Shown here in pieces: positions 37,072 through 46,200 of a stretch of DNA of 64,000 nt. Both the position numbers and the translations under genes were made by a program. Location: the NCBI RefSeq assembly GCF_002879865.1, contig NZ_PNXY01000004.1:1-64000 (forward strand). Reading direction: 5' to 3'. Source of the stretch: Paraburkholderia rhynchosiae (GTDB lineage Bacteria > Pseudomonadota > Gammaproteobacteria > Burkholderiales > Burkholderiaceae). The stretch's first letter is position 1. Every line of letters begins with the position of its first letter. Below the pieces are notes generated by a model that had not been told where the DNA came from, made no database searches, and saw only the letters and a program-made list of their open reading frames with translations.

Positions 37072-38004
37072 TCAATCCGCCGTGTCCGTTCCTGGCGGCA
37101 CCCTCGCGTGCGCCTTCGCATCTGGCGCGGGCGCCCAGGTGGGCCGAGCCTTGCGTCCGGAATCCACGACGACGATATAACGCCCCGCCCAGGGCACGAT
37201 CTGCCGATCGCTCTTCAACACCCACAGCGATTTGCCCGCATCGACGAGTGCGGCATATTCCGCGTCGAGAATGCCGTAGTGATCGAGAAAGGTATTGAGC
37301 GACGCCGGAATCCGCACACAGCCCTTCGAGTGGCGCACGCCGAGTAAGGGCTCAAGACGCTCCGGATCGGTGGCGTGCATCTGGAATCGCATCTGCGAGA
37401 TGCCGCCCTTGCCCCAGCCACGCTCGGCCTGCGCCCAGCCGAGATCGAAGATGCGCATGTCGCGCTTGCCGTAGCCGCGGATGTGATTGTCGTTCTCCGT
37501 GCCTTCGGAGCGGAAATCCATGTTGGACGGCGTATGTTCGAAGACACCGAGCGGCGTGACAAAGTGGTCGAACTCGCCAGGGCGGCCGGTCGAAACGGGC
37601 GACGCGCCGATCATCTTCCAGGCGTCGGCCGGCGCGGCGCGGAAATAGATAAACAGCGCCTGCACGTTCGGATTGCGATCGACCATCGCGACGTATTCGC
37701 CCGACACGCCACCAAGCACATGTTCGCGCAACGCCGCTTGCAAACGGTCGGCGTACGCGCGCTGTTCCGCAGCCGGCAGGTTGAGCCGGCGCGTGACGTG
37801 CCGGGCGAACACGTCTCGCAGCAGCAACGCGCGACGCGGGTCCACGACGCCGGCCGCATCGGGCACGGCGACCGACGACGCATCGACGGGAAAAGCGGAC
37901 TGCCTGATTGCCGCGGGCGGCATTGCAGCGACACCGGCGCAAGCCGATGCGGCGAGCGCGGCGCCGCACGCGAGCTGGCGAAGCACCGAAGCCGGCGCGT
38001 GCAT
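37072..38004 (-). CDS. L,D-transpeptidase (YkuD domain), secreted
   Basis: The ATG at 38004 gives 310 residues with a signal peptide (about residues 1-26). The YkuD catalytic motif is clear: MHATDPE followed by HSKGCVRIP, with the nucleophile Cys near residue 232. These enzymes form 3-3 crosslinks in peptidoglycan or attach proteins to it. The region between signal and catalytic domain is helical. The frame extends upstream to 38136, but those residues are basic and lack a binding site. It is convergent with the UbiB-like gene, 36 bases away. Confidence 0.82.
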   Translation of the reverse strand: MHAPASVLRQLACGAALAASACAGVAAMPPAAIRQSAFPVDASSVAVPDAAGVVDPRRALLLRDVFARHVTRRLNLPAAEQRAYADRLQAALREHVLGGVSGEYVAMVDRNPNVQALFIYFRAAPADAWKMIGASPVSTGRPGEFDHFVTPLGVFEHTPSNMDFRSEGTENDNHIRGYGKRDMRIFDLGWAQAERGWGKGGISQMRFQMHATDPERLEPLLGVRHSKGCVRIPASLNTFLDHYGILDAEYAALVDAGKSLWVLKSDRQIVPWAGRYIVVVDSGRKARPTWAPAPDAKAHARVPPGTDTAD

Positions 38005-38321
38005 CAGGCGGTGCAAAGCACATGTTGCGCGCGGCAGGGGAAACACATTCGGCGTACAGCGGATCTTGCGCCGCCGGACTTGTATAAGAGTCAGGCGGTC
38101 CAATACAGGCGGGCGAGGCCGCTTGGTGTCGTTCATCGCGGGTTCGCGCTAATGTGATTATTATTGGCTGCTCGCAGGTTGATGCGGCGCTCGGAACCAG
38201 GATGTTACTCAGCGCATCGCGATCTGTCGATGGAGCTTCGGCAGGTCCGCTACATGCTCACCACTGTCGCGCGAGCGTTCTTTGTTTGACATTGCGCCCA
38301 CAAGCGAGGAGCAAAACAATC
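38005..38321. other. divergent promoter region, ldt / nadE
   Basis: About 317 bases between the chosen starts. The left part is an extension of the L,D-transpeptidase frame. The right part around 38150-38300 is moderately AT-rich and should contain the nadE promoter. No palindrome stood out. Confidence 0.35.
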
Positions 38322-39206
38322 ATGAAGCAAAACGATCCGGCCGCCGTTCAGGCGGACATCGCAGCAGAAATGCACATGGCCGCCCAGTTCGACGCAAATC
38401 AGGAGATGGAGCGTCGCGTGTCTTTTCTCGCGAATTATCTACGCAGTAACGGCCTGAAGAGCTACGTGCTCGGTATCAGCGGCGGCGTCGATTCGACTAC
38501 GGCCGGACGCCTCGCGCAACTGGCCGTCGAGCGGCTGCGCGCCGAAAACTACGACGCGCGTTTCATCGCGATACGCTTGCCCCACGGCGAGCAGAAAGAC
38601 GAAGCAGACGCGCAGCAGGCGCTTGCCTTCATTCGAGCGGACGAGAGCCTGACCATCGACATCAAACCCGCCGCCGATGCGATGCTCGCCTCGCTGCATC
38701 GAAGCGGGCTGCCGTTCATGGACGAAGCGCAGGAAGATTTCGTCCACGGCAACGTGAAGGCACGGCAACGGATGATTGCGCAGTACGCGGTGGCCAGCAC
38801 GCGCACGGGCGTCGTAATCGGCACGGACCACGCGGCCGAATCGCTGATGGGATTCTTCACGAAGTTCGGCGACGGCGGCGCCGATGTGCTGCCGCTCGCG
38901 GGGCTCAATAAGCGTCGGGTGCGCGCGGTCGCGAAGGCGTTGGGCGCTTCGGACGCGCTGGCGCACAAGGTGCCGACGGCCGACCTGGAAGCCTTGCGTC
39001 CGCAACGGCCGGACGAGGATGCGTACGGTGTTCCGTACGAGACCATCGACGACTTTCTGGAAGGCAAACCGGTGAGCGATAAGGCGCGCAACATCATCTT
39101 GCGTTTCTATGATGTCACGCGGCACAAGCGGGCGTTGCCGTACACGCCGTTCGACTGGCCGGCGCCGGCCAGCGGAGAACCAGCGCGAAACGAGCGGCGA
39201 GCTTAA
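38322..39206 (+). CDS. nadE: ammonia-dependent NAD synthetase
   Basis: The ATG at 38322 follows GCGAGGAGC and gives 294 residues of the N-type ATP pyrophosphatase family. The P-loop reads GISGGVDSTT near residue 52. Further family segments are GTDHAAESLMGF and PTADLEALRPQRPDEDAYG. The enzyme makes NAD from deamido-NAD with ammonia and ATP. There is no fused amidase domain, so it is the ammonia-dependent type. It is slightly longer at both ends than the 275-residue E. coli enzyme. Confidence 0.92.
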   Translation: MKQNDPAAVQADIAAEMHMAAQFDANQEMERRVSFLANYLRSNGLKSYVLGISGGVDSTTAGRLAQLAVERLRAENYDARFIAIRLPHGEQKDEADAQQALAFIRADESLTIDIKPAADAMLASLHRSGLPFMDEAQEDFVHGNVKARQRMIAQYAVASTRTGVVIGTDHAAESLMGFFTKFGDGGADVLPLAGLNKRRVRAVAKALGASDALAHKVPTADLEALRPQRPDEDAYGVPYETIDDFLEGKPVSDKARNIILRFYDVTRHKRALPYTPFDWPAPASGEPARNERRA

Positions 39207-39215
39207 CGGCGGCAG

Positions 39216-39482
39216 TTACTGGGCCGGCGGTGGTTCGTCGGTAAAGAGATCGGCGCTCGCCTCGAGCGCGAAGCCGCCCAATTGCTTGCCGTGAATCTGC
39301 CGCGCGATAACCTCGCCGACATACGGCACTTGCGCGTCGAGTTCGACGGTAGCATACGCGCCGGGGGTGCCGGCGTCGACGACCTCGACGTTCCTGGCGT
39401 AATGCCCCAGTTCACGCTTGAGGAATTCGCGCACTTCCTGCTCGCTGCACGACGGCGCAATGTTGCGCACGATCAGGTTCAT
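39216..39482 (-). CDS. RRM-type RNA-binding protein, 88 aa
   Basis: The ATG at 39482 gives 88 residues beginning MNLIVRNIAPSCSEQEVREFL, which matches the first strand (RNP2) and helix of an RNA recognition motif. The later GAYATVEL fits RNP1 loosely, since the aromatic residues are mostly replaced. Bacterial RRM proteins are small RNA binders of unclear role. The start is 2 bases after the stop of a 48-residue upstream gene, so the two are coupled. It is convergent with nadE. Confidence 0.75.
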   Translation of the reverse strand: MNLIVRNIAPSCSEQEVREFLKRELGHYARNVEVVDAGTPGAYATVELDAQVPYVGEVIARQIHGKQLGGFALEASADLFTDEPPPAQ

Positions 39483-39484
39483 GC

Positions 39485-39631
39485 CTACCCTCGGCGGCTG
39501 TCGCGATTCGCGGCGTGCACGCGCACCGGGCGCAATGCGGCGCGCTGTTTCGCCTGAGCAGCGGCAAGTTCGCGGATGAGCGCAGCGCCCGCAGCGCCGA
39601 GAGCAGCCAATGACAGATAGAAAGCAATCAT
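39485..39631 (-). CDS. 48-aa membrane-anchored small protein upstream of the RRM gene
   Basis: ATG 39631 is preceded by GGGAGAATTGA, and the frame ends at a TAG at 39485-39487, 2 bases before the next ATG. The product starts MIAFYLSLAALGAAGAALIRELAAAQ: one membrane helix (about 2-20) followed by a basic helical tail. The clean binding site and coupling suggest it is real. No family is recognised. It may anchor or simply lead the translation of the RRM gene. Confidence 0.6.
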   Translation of the reverse strand: MIAFYLSLAALGAAGAALIRELAAAQAKQRAALRPVRVHAANRDSRRG

Positions 39632-39896
39632 TCAATTCTCCCATGCAAGCCGCTTGCCGAGGCTTCGTCCTGTTTCAGGATAGCCACTGACGACCGTAAA
39701 TGCGATACGGCACAGCGTCGTAAAAGAAAGCGAGAAAGCGGCTTTGAAAAGCGCCTTCAATGCACTGTACCCGAATAGAGGACGTCGAAAACAGCAAAAC
39801 ATCTGTTCAGTTAGCGAAACCATTCGCTTGGGCCGCCCCGCGGTGCTTTGGGACGCGTCGTATGCGGACGCCGGCTGCAAGAAGCGGGCCGCGGGA

Positions 39897-40256
39897 TCAG
39901 TCCGCCGCTTGCACATTGGCCGCGCTCACCCACCATGCGTTCTTGCCCTGCGGCAGTTCGACCAGCACCGCAGAGGGATCGTCGACGCCGTCATCGGCAA
40001 CCTCACAGACGGCGAGTCCGTCGGGCAGATGTTTTACTTCGCCCGCCGACTGGAACAACGCGATGCGTTGCGCGTTCAGCGGACGCAGTTGCCGGTAGAC
40101 ATCGAAGCTGATGGCCGCTGGCACATCGCCGCGAATCTGCAGCGTGTCGGCGTTGCCGCAATGAACCGGCTCGGCGGCGAGCGCGGACGCAGTGCCGGCG
40201 GCACAACCCAGTGTCAGCGCGGCAAGCGTCACTGCGGCAAGACGTGAATAGATCAT
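39897..40256 (-). CDS. secreted protein of unknown function, 119 aa
   Basis: The product starts MIYSRLAAVTLAALTLGC, a signal peptide ending near ALAAE (residue 28). The mature part is about 90 residues with two cysteines (HCGN and AVCEVADD) that could form a disulfide. An ATTCTCCAGGAATAAG-like stretch precedes the start on its strand. No family is recognised. A periplasmic location is likely. Confidence 0.6.
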   Translation of the reverse strand: MIYSRLAAVTLAALTLGCAAGTASALAAEPVHCGNADTLQIRGDVPAAISFDVYRQLRPLNAQRIALFQSAGEVKHLPDGLAVCEVADDGVDDPSAVLVELPQGKNAWWVSAANVQAAD

Positions 40257-40392
40257 GGTGATTCTCCAGGAATAAGTTGAGGCGGCAGTTGCACGCTAAA
40301 AAGAGTACGCCGCAGAGAGCACGCTACGCGCGAGCGCGGCCAGATCCGCGCGAACGAACCACGGCGGCAAAGTGATCCGGAGACACGCGGCC

Positions 40393-41115
40393 TCATGGCG
40401 ACGTGCCCTGGCCGGTTGAGTGGCCGGTTGAGTGGCCGGTTGAGTGGCCGGTTGCGGGGCCAGCTGCGCGGCGGCTTTCGGCACTGGTTGCGACGTCCAG
40501 CCGGCTCACGTCGCACGACGTCTGACCGAAACCGGAGTAGACGATCGACCAGTCGTCGACGATCGCCGCTTGCGCTTCTGCGAGACTCAGTTTGCCTTCG
40601 CAGACGCAGCGCTTGAGCATGACCGCCGCGCGCGCCTTGCGGCGCTCGCCCTGACGGCCCGCCCAAGGCAGAAGGCCGAGATTGGAGGGCGCGTCGGGCG
40701 ACCCGCCGAGCACCACCGGCACGCGTCTATCGAGAGCGAAGTCGGCGCCGCCATCGGCGTCGATGCCGCGCTCGGCGAGCATCCGAGCCTTGTGCGCCAT
40801 GAGTTCGTCGAACGGCGGCGCGACAGCACGGGCATAACCGGGGCGGCATATCGTCTTACCGATCGACTGCTGGGTGACGCGGTCGTCTAGCATGTCCACG
40901 TCTTGCGCACGGACCGCGCCCACGGGCAATGCGAGCAGCGCGCTCAGACTCAGCACAAGCGCAAGACGCGCCTGGCGACTCGACCGCCACGCGAGCGTAA
41001 GCGGATACGGTCGAACGATACTGCCGCTGCGGTTGCTGCGATCGTTGCTGCGATCGCTGCTGAGCTGCTCGCCCGGATCGCCCTCGCAACGCCTGTCTGC
41101 AATGCCTGCCTTCAT
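40393..41115 (-). CDS. secreted HNH-like protein with repeated C-terminus
   Basis: The product of about 240 residues has a hydrophobic signal after a polar N-terminal extension (about residues 45-72, ending VRAQ). It then has a domain with CRPGYARAVAPP and DRRVPVVLGGSPDAPSNLGLLPW. That pattern resembles a family usually written DHLIPLELGG...NLWPEP, which looks like an HNH fold. Here the key His is Arg, so nuclease activity is doubtful. The C-terminus is Thr/Gly/His/Ser repeats from a 12-base tandem repeat. The true start is uncertain; 41115 is the first plausible ATG. Confidence 0.55.
   Translation of the reverse strand: MKAGIADRRCEGDPGEQLSSDRSNDRSNRSGSIVRPYPLTLAWRSSRQARLALVLSLSALLALPVGAVRAQDVDMLDDRVTQQSIGKTICRPGYARAVAPPFDELMAHKARMLAERGIDADGGADFALDRRVPVVLGGSPDAPSNLGLLPWAGRQGERRKARAAVMLKRCVCEGKLSLAEAQAAIVDDWSIVYSGFGQTSCDVSRLDVATSAESRRAAGPATGHSTGHSTGHSTGQGTSP
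40411..40458. repeat. 12-bp tandem repeat, three exact copies and a diverged fourth
   Basis: The unit GCCGGTTGAGTG is repeated at 40411, 40423 and 40435, with a changed copy at 40447. On the minus strand it encodes a repeating four-residue unit (GHST) near the C-terminus of the HNH-like protein. A multiple of 3 keeps the frame if copy number changes. Confidence 0.9.
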
Positions 41116-41289
41116 TCGTCGGCGCGCCCGCGGGGGCACGCAATAGTTCAATTCGCAGGGCAATTAAAACACATCCAGTACGCATGCAACAAAAAGCTCG
41201 CCGCATTCATGCGTACTCGCACCTGCCAATGCGCGCTGCCGCGAACCTTCCGCGGTCGCGGACAGCCGCCGTGGCGGTCATCCCGCATG

Positions 41290-42945
41290 CTACTGCGCCA
41301 CGCGCGCCTGCAATGCCCGGATCCGCCCGAGCGCCTCCGAGTTGGCCACCGTCGAGTCGTACATTCTGGCGAGGTCGGCCTTCAGCGCGGTGCGCGATCC
41401 GCCGTCGAGATAAATCATGTGCCCCGACGGATAAAAGCGCGCCGACAGGTTTTGCCGGACCTGATGGCTCAACAACGGCATTTGCTGCAGATCGAGCACC
41501 GTCTGATAGAACGGCGTCACGAAATCGTAAAAGCCGTTTGCTGACAGTACCTTGAGGTCGGGGTTCAGCGCCATGACGGCGGCCAGATCGCCAGCCGTAT
41601 AGAGAATCACGTTGCCCTTATCGTCCACGCCCTTCTGCGCGCCGGTCGGATCGATGTGGCCGAAGTCCCAGAAGTGAAACGCCTGATCGTTGAGGTCCGT
41701 GAACGACGAATTCGACGTGTATTTCAACTGCTCGTTCAGGTAGACGTTCCACATTGTCGTGTAGACGCCGGAAACCGCCGTCATGGTCGGATCGTTGCCG
41801 CCCGAGTTCGGGTCGACCTTGCCGGCGATGCCGGTCCCGATCGCGGTCACCCGACCGTCGTAGGCGCCGAGCGCCAGACCTTGCGGTTTCAGCAGCGTGG
41901 TCAGGAAAAGCGAGTTGCCGCGGCTGTCGTACGACGCGATATCGAGGCTCCACGCGAGCAAGGTCGTTTTGTCGATGCCGGTGTATTCGCTCAGCTTCTC
42001 GACCGTCGCCGAATCGGTGGTCGGAAATTTGCGCAGCGCCGCAAGATAGTCGGTGCGCGCGAACTGTGCGACTTCTTCGGCAAACGCGCCGAGATCCTTG
42101 GGCCGCGGCGCAATGCCCAGCTTCTTGTGATACCACGCGTCGGCGGCGGCCGTGGGCAGCGCGCCGATGGGGTTGCCGGCCTGCGTGTAATCGAGAATCG
42201 ACGACTGCAGCGTGATGCCGTTCAGATCCACACCGCCTTCGTGCAGCCGGTATGCAAGCACGCAACTGCGCGCCGTGCCGTACGACTCGCCGAACAGATA
42301 CTTCGGCGAATTCCAGCGGTTGTTCTTCGTCAGGAAGCGCTTGATGAACTGCGCAATCGAATCGGCGTCCTGGTCGACGCCCCAGAAGTCGCGGTTTTTG
42401 TTCGGCGCGATGGCCGCCGAATAGCCGGTGCCGACCGGGTTGATGAAGACGAGATCGCTCCGGTCGAGCAGGCTGTCGGGGTTGTCTTCGAGCGTGTACG
42501 GCGCGGGCGGCGTGAAGCCCGGCATCGACGTCTTGATGCGGCGCGGCCCGAACGAGCCGAGCAACACGAAAACCGCCGACGAACCCGGGCCGCCGTTATA
42601 GAAGAACGTAACCGGGCGGGTTTCCTCTTTCTGGTTGTCCTGCGTGAACGCGACGTAGAACATCCGCGCATCGGGCTGCGAACTGCTCGGGTCCACAATC
42701 ACCAGGTGGCCCGCCGTTGCGGTGTAGTTAATCTTGTTGCCGTCTATCGCGACCGAGTGATGCGTGATCGCGGCGTTTTCGTCGGTGGCGGTCACGGAAT
42801 CGTCCGGCCCGTTGCCATACGCCACGGGATCGAAGAAGGGCTGATCGCCCCCCTTGTGCTTGCCACCGGTCGCGGCGGGGCGGGGCGAAGCTTGAGAATT
42901 GTGCGGCGACTGCGGACTAACGGACGCTGACTCTGTGCTTGTCAT
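41290..42945 (-). CDS. S10-family serine carboxypeptidase-like protein
   Basis: The ATG at 42945 has a GGAG site and gives 551 residues. Motifs of S10 peptidases are seen: FYNGGPGSSA (oxyanion hole), FGESYG with nucleophile Ser near 220, an Asp in GFYDFVTP near 473 and His in YPSGHMIY near 508. The first 50 residues are Ser/Pro/Gly-rich with no signal peptide, so location is unclear. Such proteins cleave C-terminal residues at acidic pH. The S53 peptidase gene lies just upstream on the same strand. Confidence 0.85.
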   Translation of the reverse strand: MTSTESASVSPQSPHNSQASPRPAATGGKHKGGDQPFFDPVAYGNGPDDSVTATDENAAITHHSVAIDGNKINYTATAGHLVIVDPSSSQPDARMFYVAFTQDNQKEETRPVTFFYNGGPGSSAVFVLLGSFGPRRIKTSMPGFTPPAPYTLEDNPDSLLDRSDLVFINPVGTGYSAAIAPNKNRDFWGVDQDADSIAQFIKRFLTKNNRWNSPKYLFGESYGTARSCVLAYRLHEGGVDLNGITLQSSILDYTQAGNPIGALPTAAADAWYHKKLGIAPRPKDLGAFAEEVAQFARTDYLAALRKFPTTDSATVEKLSEYTGIDKTTLLAWSLDIASYDSRGNSLFLTTLLKPQGLALGAYDGRVTAIGTGIAGKVDPNSGGNDPTMTAVSGVYTTMWNVYLNEQLKYTSNSSFTDLNDQAFHFWDFGHIDPTGAQKGVDDKGNVILYTAGDLAAVMALNPDLKVLSANGFYDFVTPFYQTVLDLQQMPLLSHQVRQNLSARFYPSGHMIYLDGGSRTALKADLARMYDSTVANSEALGRIRALQARVAQ

Positions 42946-43004
42946 GATCGCTCCATGGGTACGTTCACGTCTTATGTGCCAGTGCTGCTGCGGACTCTTG
43001 CAGA

Positions 43005-44564
43005 CTATAGTGCGGCGGCCACTTTCTGACCATTGGGACTGCCGAGTCCGGTGCAGGCGTCCCATCCGGCGGACGCCGCGAAGCTGCCGTTGTTGCCCTG
43101 CGTGATGTCGTTGCAGACGCCAGCCGCCTTGTACAGCTTCGGGTTGACAAAGCCGGCCGGCTTGCCGTTCGCCGCGTTGATGCGGGCGATCAGCGCGGCC
43201 CACAGCGGCGCGACAGCGCTCGTGCCGCCGACCACCGTCTGCGTGCCCCCGACCAGCACGCTGTAGCCGGTAAGCGGTGACGCGTCGCCCGCGACATCGG
43301 GCACGCCGCGTCTGGCGAGCGGTTTCTTGCCGCCGCCCGCCGACGTAACCGACAAACCCTCCTGCCAGGCCGGCAACGAAAACGCGCCGCTTACGCCACC
43401 GCCGCCCGCGCCGCCCTGAGGCCCATCATTCCAGACCACCTCGTGCGAGATCGACGTGCCCGACGCGGTCAGGCTCGTGCCGCCGCAAGCCAGCACATAC
43501 GGGCTCGCCGCCGGGAAGTCGACCTGGTCTCCCGCGCCCGCACCGTCGGTCGATCCGCTATCGCCCGACGCGGCGCAGACCGTCACGCCAAGCGCGGCCG
43601 CGGCTTGCAGCACGCTGTTGAATGCTTTCATCGACTGACTGGTCCAGATCGACTCCGGGCCGCCCCAACTGATCGAAATCACCGACGGCTTGTTGACCGT
43701 ATCGTGCACCGCGCGGCTCACGGCGTCGACGAAACCCGCGTCGCTGTTCGGCGCGAAATACACCGCGATTGTCGCGCCGGGCACGATAGCGCCGACAATC
43801 TCTATGTCGAGCATGACTTCGCCGTCCGGGCCGTTAGGGTCGCCGGTCGGCTCATTGCGGGCCTGATCGACGCTCACCGCTTTCACCGTGGGCGAAGCGA
43901 CGCCGAGGCTCGCGAAATACGACGCGAGATCGGCCGCGTTGTATCCACCGCCGAGTTCGATGATGCCGACGCACTGGCCACCGCCGTCACCGTCCGGAAA
44001 TTTGTAGAGCGACGCGAGTTGCGGCGGCGTGAACGAAGCCTGATGCGTTCTGGCCGGCCGGAATGGTGGCCGGATGCGAAAGTGCGGCCATGCTTGCGGG
44101 CGGTTGTCGAGCCCGAGCACCGCTTCCACCACGCCGTGCAGGTCGTCCGGCACGTTGACCGTGCCGGTGCGGCCGCGGAATTGTCCGGCCGTATGGTGCT
44201 GATACTGTTCGAGCTTGACTTCGAACGCGCTCTGGAATTGCGCGACGGTGCCGGAGAGCAGCACCGAGCGCGCGGCCGGATCTTCACGTACCACCGTCAG
44301 GCCGTGCGCGGCGGCAAAGGCCTTGACTTTGGCGATGTCGTCGGGGGCCGCGCCGTAGTTTTTTGCCAACGCCTCGCGCGATAGCGGCTTCACATCCGGG
44401 TCGCCCGCTTCTATGCGGCGCATCAGCGCGTCGAACTGCGCCTGCTGCTGGCGGCGCAGCATCACGAAAACCTCGATTTTTTCCGATGGATCGCAAGCTC
44501 CGATGAGTTTCGAACCTTCTTCTACCGTTCGTTCGCTTCCGGGCAGCGGGTGCTTGTTGGGCAT
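43005..44564 (-). CDS. S53-family sedolisin/kumamolisin-type peptidase
   Basis: The ATG at 44564 follows AGGAGAG and gives 519 residues: a pro-kumamolisin activation domain (about 1-165), then the subtilisin-like catalytic domain. Catalytic Glu and Asp appear in GEVMLDIE (about 249 and 253), the oxyanion Asp in ASGDSGS (about 334) and the Ser in GGTSAVAP (about 449). The calcium site at the end (CNDITQGNNG and GWDACTGLGSP) is intact. No signal peptide is visible. These are acid-active endopeptidases. The S10 gene follows after about 60 bases, so the two may act together. Confidence 0.9.
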   Translation of the reverse strand: MPNKHPLPGSERTVEEGSKLIGACDPSEKIEVFVMLRRQQQAQFDALMRRIEAGDPDVKPLSREALAKNYGAAPDDIAKVKAFAAAHGLTVVREDPAARSVLLSGTVAQFQSAFEVKLEQYQHHTAGQFRGRTGTVNVPDDLHGVVEAVLGLDNRPQAWPHFRIRPPFRPARTHQASFTPPQLASLYKFPDGDGGGQCVGIIELGGGYNAADLASYFASLGVASPTVKAVSVDQARNEPTGDPNGPDGEVMLDIEIVGAIVPGATIAVYFAPNSDAGFVDAVSRAVHDTVNKPSVISISWGGPESIWTSQSMKAFNSVLQAAAALGVTVCAASGDSGSTDGAGAGDQVDFPAASPYVLACGGTSLTASGTSISHEVVWNDGPQGGAGGGGVSGAFSLPAWQEGLSVTSAGGGKKPLARRGVPDVAGDASPLTGYSVLVGGTQTVVGGTSAVAPLWAALIARINAANGKPAGFVNPKLYKAAGVCNDITQGNNGSFAASAGWDACTGLGSPNGQKVAAAL

Positions 44565-44882
44565 GGTGTCGACTCTCCTCCTGGCGTGACGGCGCGGCAT
44601 GCGAGACAGGCTCGGGCGCGGGGCGCGCCGCGTCCACTCAGCGCCCGGCGGCCGCCGGCAGGTTTGCTGTTTGAAGGGACTTCGGGACTTCGGGACTTCG
44701 CAAACCTTCGGACCAATGCATTCAAACACAGTTCCGGCGCGCGCGGCAGTCGGCCGAATAGCTAACGCCGCGGCGACTCATGCGCGCTTCGCACGGCTCC
44801 GCTATGATGCTGCAGCGGCTATCCAGCCGTTCCATTGCCTCGCGCGCCGCCGGCGTGCACGATCGAAGAATCAGAGGAACCC

Positions 44883-45392
44883 ATGTCAATTTCGATGTAT
44901 CAAGCATCAGTGCCCGTGCTGATTCGCGGCCTGACCAATTTGCAAGCCATCCTCGGCAAGGCCCAGGCGCACGCCGCCGAAAAGCAGATCGAACCGTCGG
45001 TGTTCACGAACGCCCGCCTCGCGCCGGACATGTTGCCGCTCGTGCGCCAGGTGTATATCGCGAGCGATACGGCGAAAGGATGTGCGGCGCGTCTGGCCGG
45101 CGTCGAAGCGCCGAAATACGAGGACGTGGAACAGACTTTCGACGAACTGCATGCCCGCCTTCAAAAAACGATCGACTACCTGAAGGAATTCAGCGCCGGG
45201 CAGATCGACGGATCGGAGGGGCGAGAGATCGTACTGAAGATGCGCAGTGGCCCGATCGAGTTCACGGGCCTTTCGTATCTGCTCGGTTTCGTGCTGCCCA
45301 ACTTCTATTTTCACGTCACGACGGCGTACGACATCCTGCGCCATAACGGTGTGGAACTCGGCAAGCTCGACTATCTGGGCGCATCGAAGTAA
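44883..45392 (+). CDS. DUF1993 family protein
   Basis: The ATG at 44883 follows AGAGGAACCC and gives 169 residues beginning MSISMYQASVPVLIRGLTNL. The helical pattern, including FYFHVTTAYDILRHNGVELGKLDYLG at the end, matches DUF1993, which resembles DinB-like four-helix bundles. The His residues could bind metal. Function is unknown. It is divergent from the S53 gene and convergent with ynfA. Confidence 0.8.
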   Translation: MSISMYQASVPVLIRGLTNLQAILGKAQAHAAEKQIEPSVFTNARLAPDMLPLVRQVYIASDTAKGCAARLAGVEAPKYEDVEQTFDELHARLQKTIDYLKEFSAGQIDGSEGREIVLKMRSGPIEFTGLSYLLGFVLPNFYFHVTTAYDILRHNGVELGKLDYLGASK

Positions 45393-45481
45393 ACGAGGCC
45401 GAGGCCGCTGGTCACGCGTTGTGCGCGTCAGTGCTGGGCGCCCGACGCTTCAGTGCCCGACGCGGTCGGCGCTGTTCGGAT

Positions 45482-45802
45482 TCACACGCGCGGCTGGAAG
45501 GCGATGATCGCCATGCCGGCCAGCGTGACCACGACGCCGGCCGCGTCCCACAGCGTCGGCCGCACCTTGTCGACCCACCATAGCCAGGCTATCGCCACGG
45601 CCACATACACGCCGCCGTAAGCCGCGTACACGCGGGCTGCGGCGGTGCCGTGCAGCGTGAGCAGCCAGGCGAACAGCGCGAGGCTAAGCGCGCCCGGCAC
45701 CAGCAGCCAGATCGAGCCGCCCTCTTTCAGCCACCGCCACGGCAGATAACAGCCGAGAATCTCAGCAACGGCAGTCAGGGCGTAGAGCGCAAAGGTTTTC
45801 AT
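45482..45802 (-). CDS. ynfA: YnfA/UPF0060 small multidrug-resistance-like membrane protein
   Basis: The ATG at 45802 gives 106 residues with four membrane helices. Family segments [31 protein letters not shown] and [10 protein letters not shown] are all present. UPF0060 proteins are related in fold to SMR efflux pumps, with debated substrates. No partner gene is adjacent. A longer frame with 8 more residues exists but adds no membrane signal. Confidence 0.88.
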   Translation of the reverse strand: MKTFALYALTAVAEILGCYLPWRWLKEGGSIWLLVPGALSLALFAWLLTLHGTAAARVYAAYGGVYVAVAIAWLWWVDKVRPTLWDAAGVVVTLAGMAIIAFQPRV

Positions 45803-46009
45803 TGACGGGCAGGCAGTGATTGTCATGGTTGCGTGTAGCGACGGGCTCGGCTGTGCATCGGTCCGTTGATCGGCCCGTTGAGTGGACCGCTGAGCGGCGC
45901 TCTATAGGCCTTCGCTCTATCGGCCTTATTAATACAATCACTTGGCGCATGAGCATGGGGCGTGCGAAAGTCGCCCCCTCCACTGCCCTCCACTATCCAT
46001 TTAGCGGCC

Positions 46010-46183
46010 ATGAGCATCGCATCGCCCTGCATTGACATCTGCAAGTTCGACAGTGAAACCGGCTTCTGCATAGGCTGCCTGCGCACGCGCGACGAATGCA
46101 AAAGCTGGAAGAAGATGAAGGACAAGCACCGCAGCAAGATCATCGACGACCGCGCGCGTCGTGAGCGCAAGTTGAACAGGTAA
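46010..46183 (+). CDS. DUF1289 domain protein, 57 aa
   Basis: The ATG at 46010 begins MSIASPCIDICKFDSETGFCIGCLRTRDEC. This is the DUF1289 pattern of conserved Cys residues, likely a small metal-binding protein. The C-terminus is basic (KKMKDKHRSKIIDDRARRERK). Function is unknown. It overlaps no neighbours and is convergent with the LysE gene. Confidence 0.8.
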   Translation: MSIASPCIDICKFDSETGFCIGCLRTRDECKSWKKMKDKHRSKIIDDRARRERKLNR

Positions 46184-46200
46184 CGAACGGACAAGCCGCG

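Noticed and set aside
40411..40458. CRISPR-like repeat array
   Set aside because: Units are 12 bases, contiguous without spacers and in frame within a coding region; this is a simple tandem repeat.
41656..42930. 424-codon frame antisense to the S10 peptidase gene
   Set aside because: Arg/Val-rich shadow; catalytic motifs are on the other strand.
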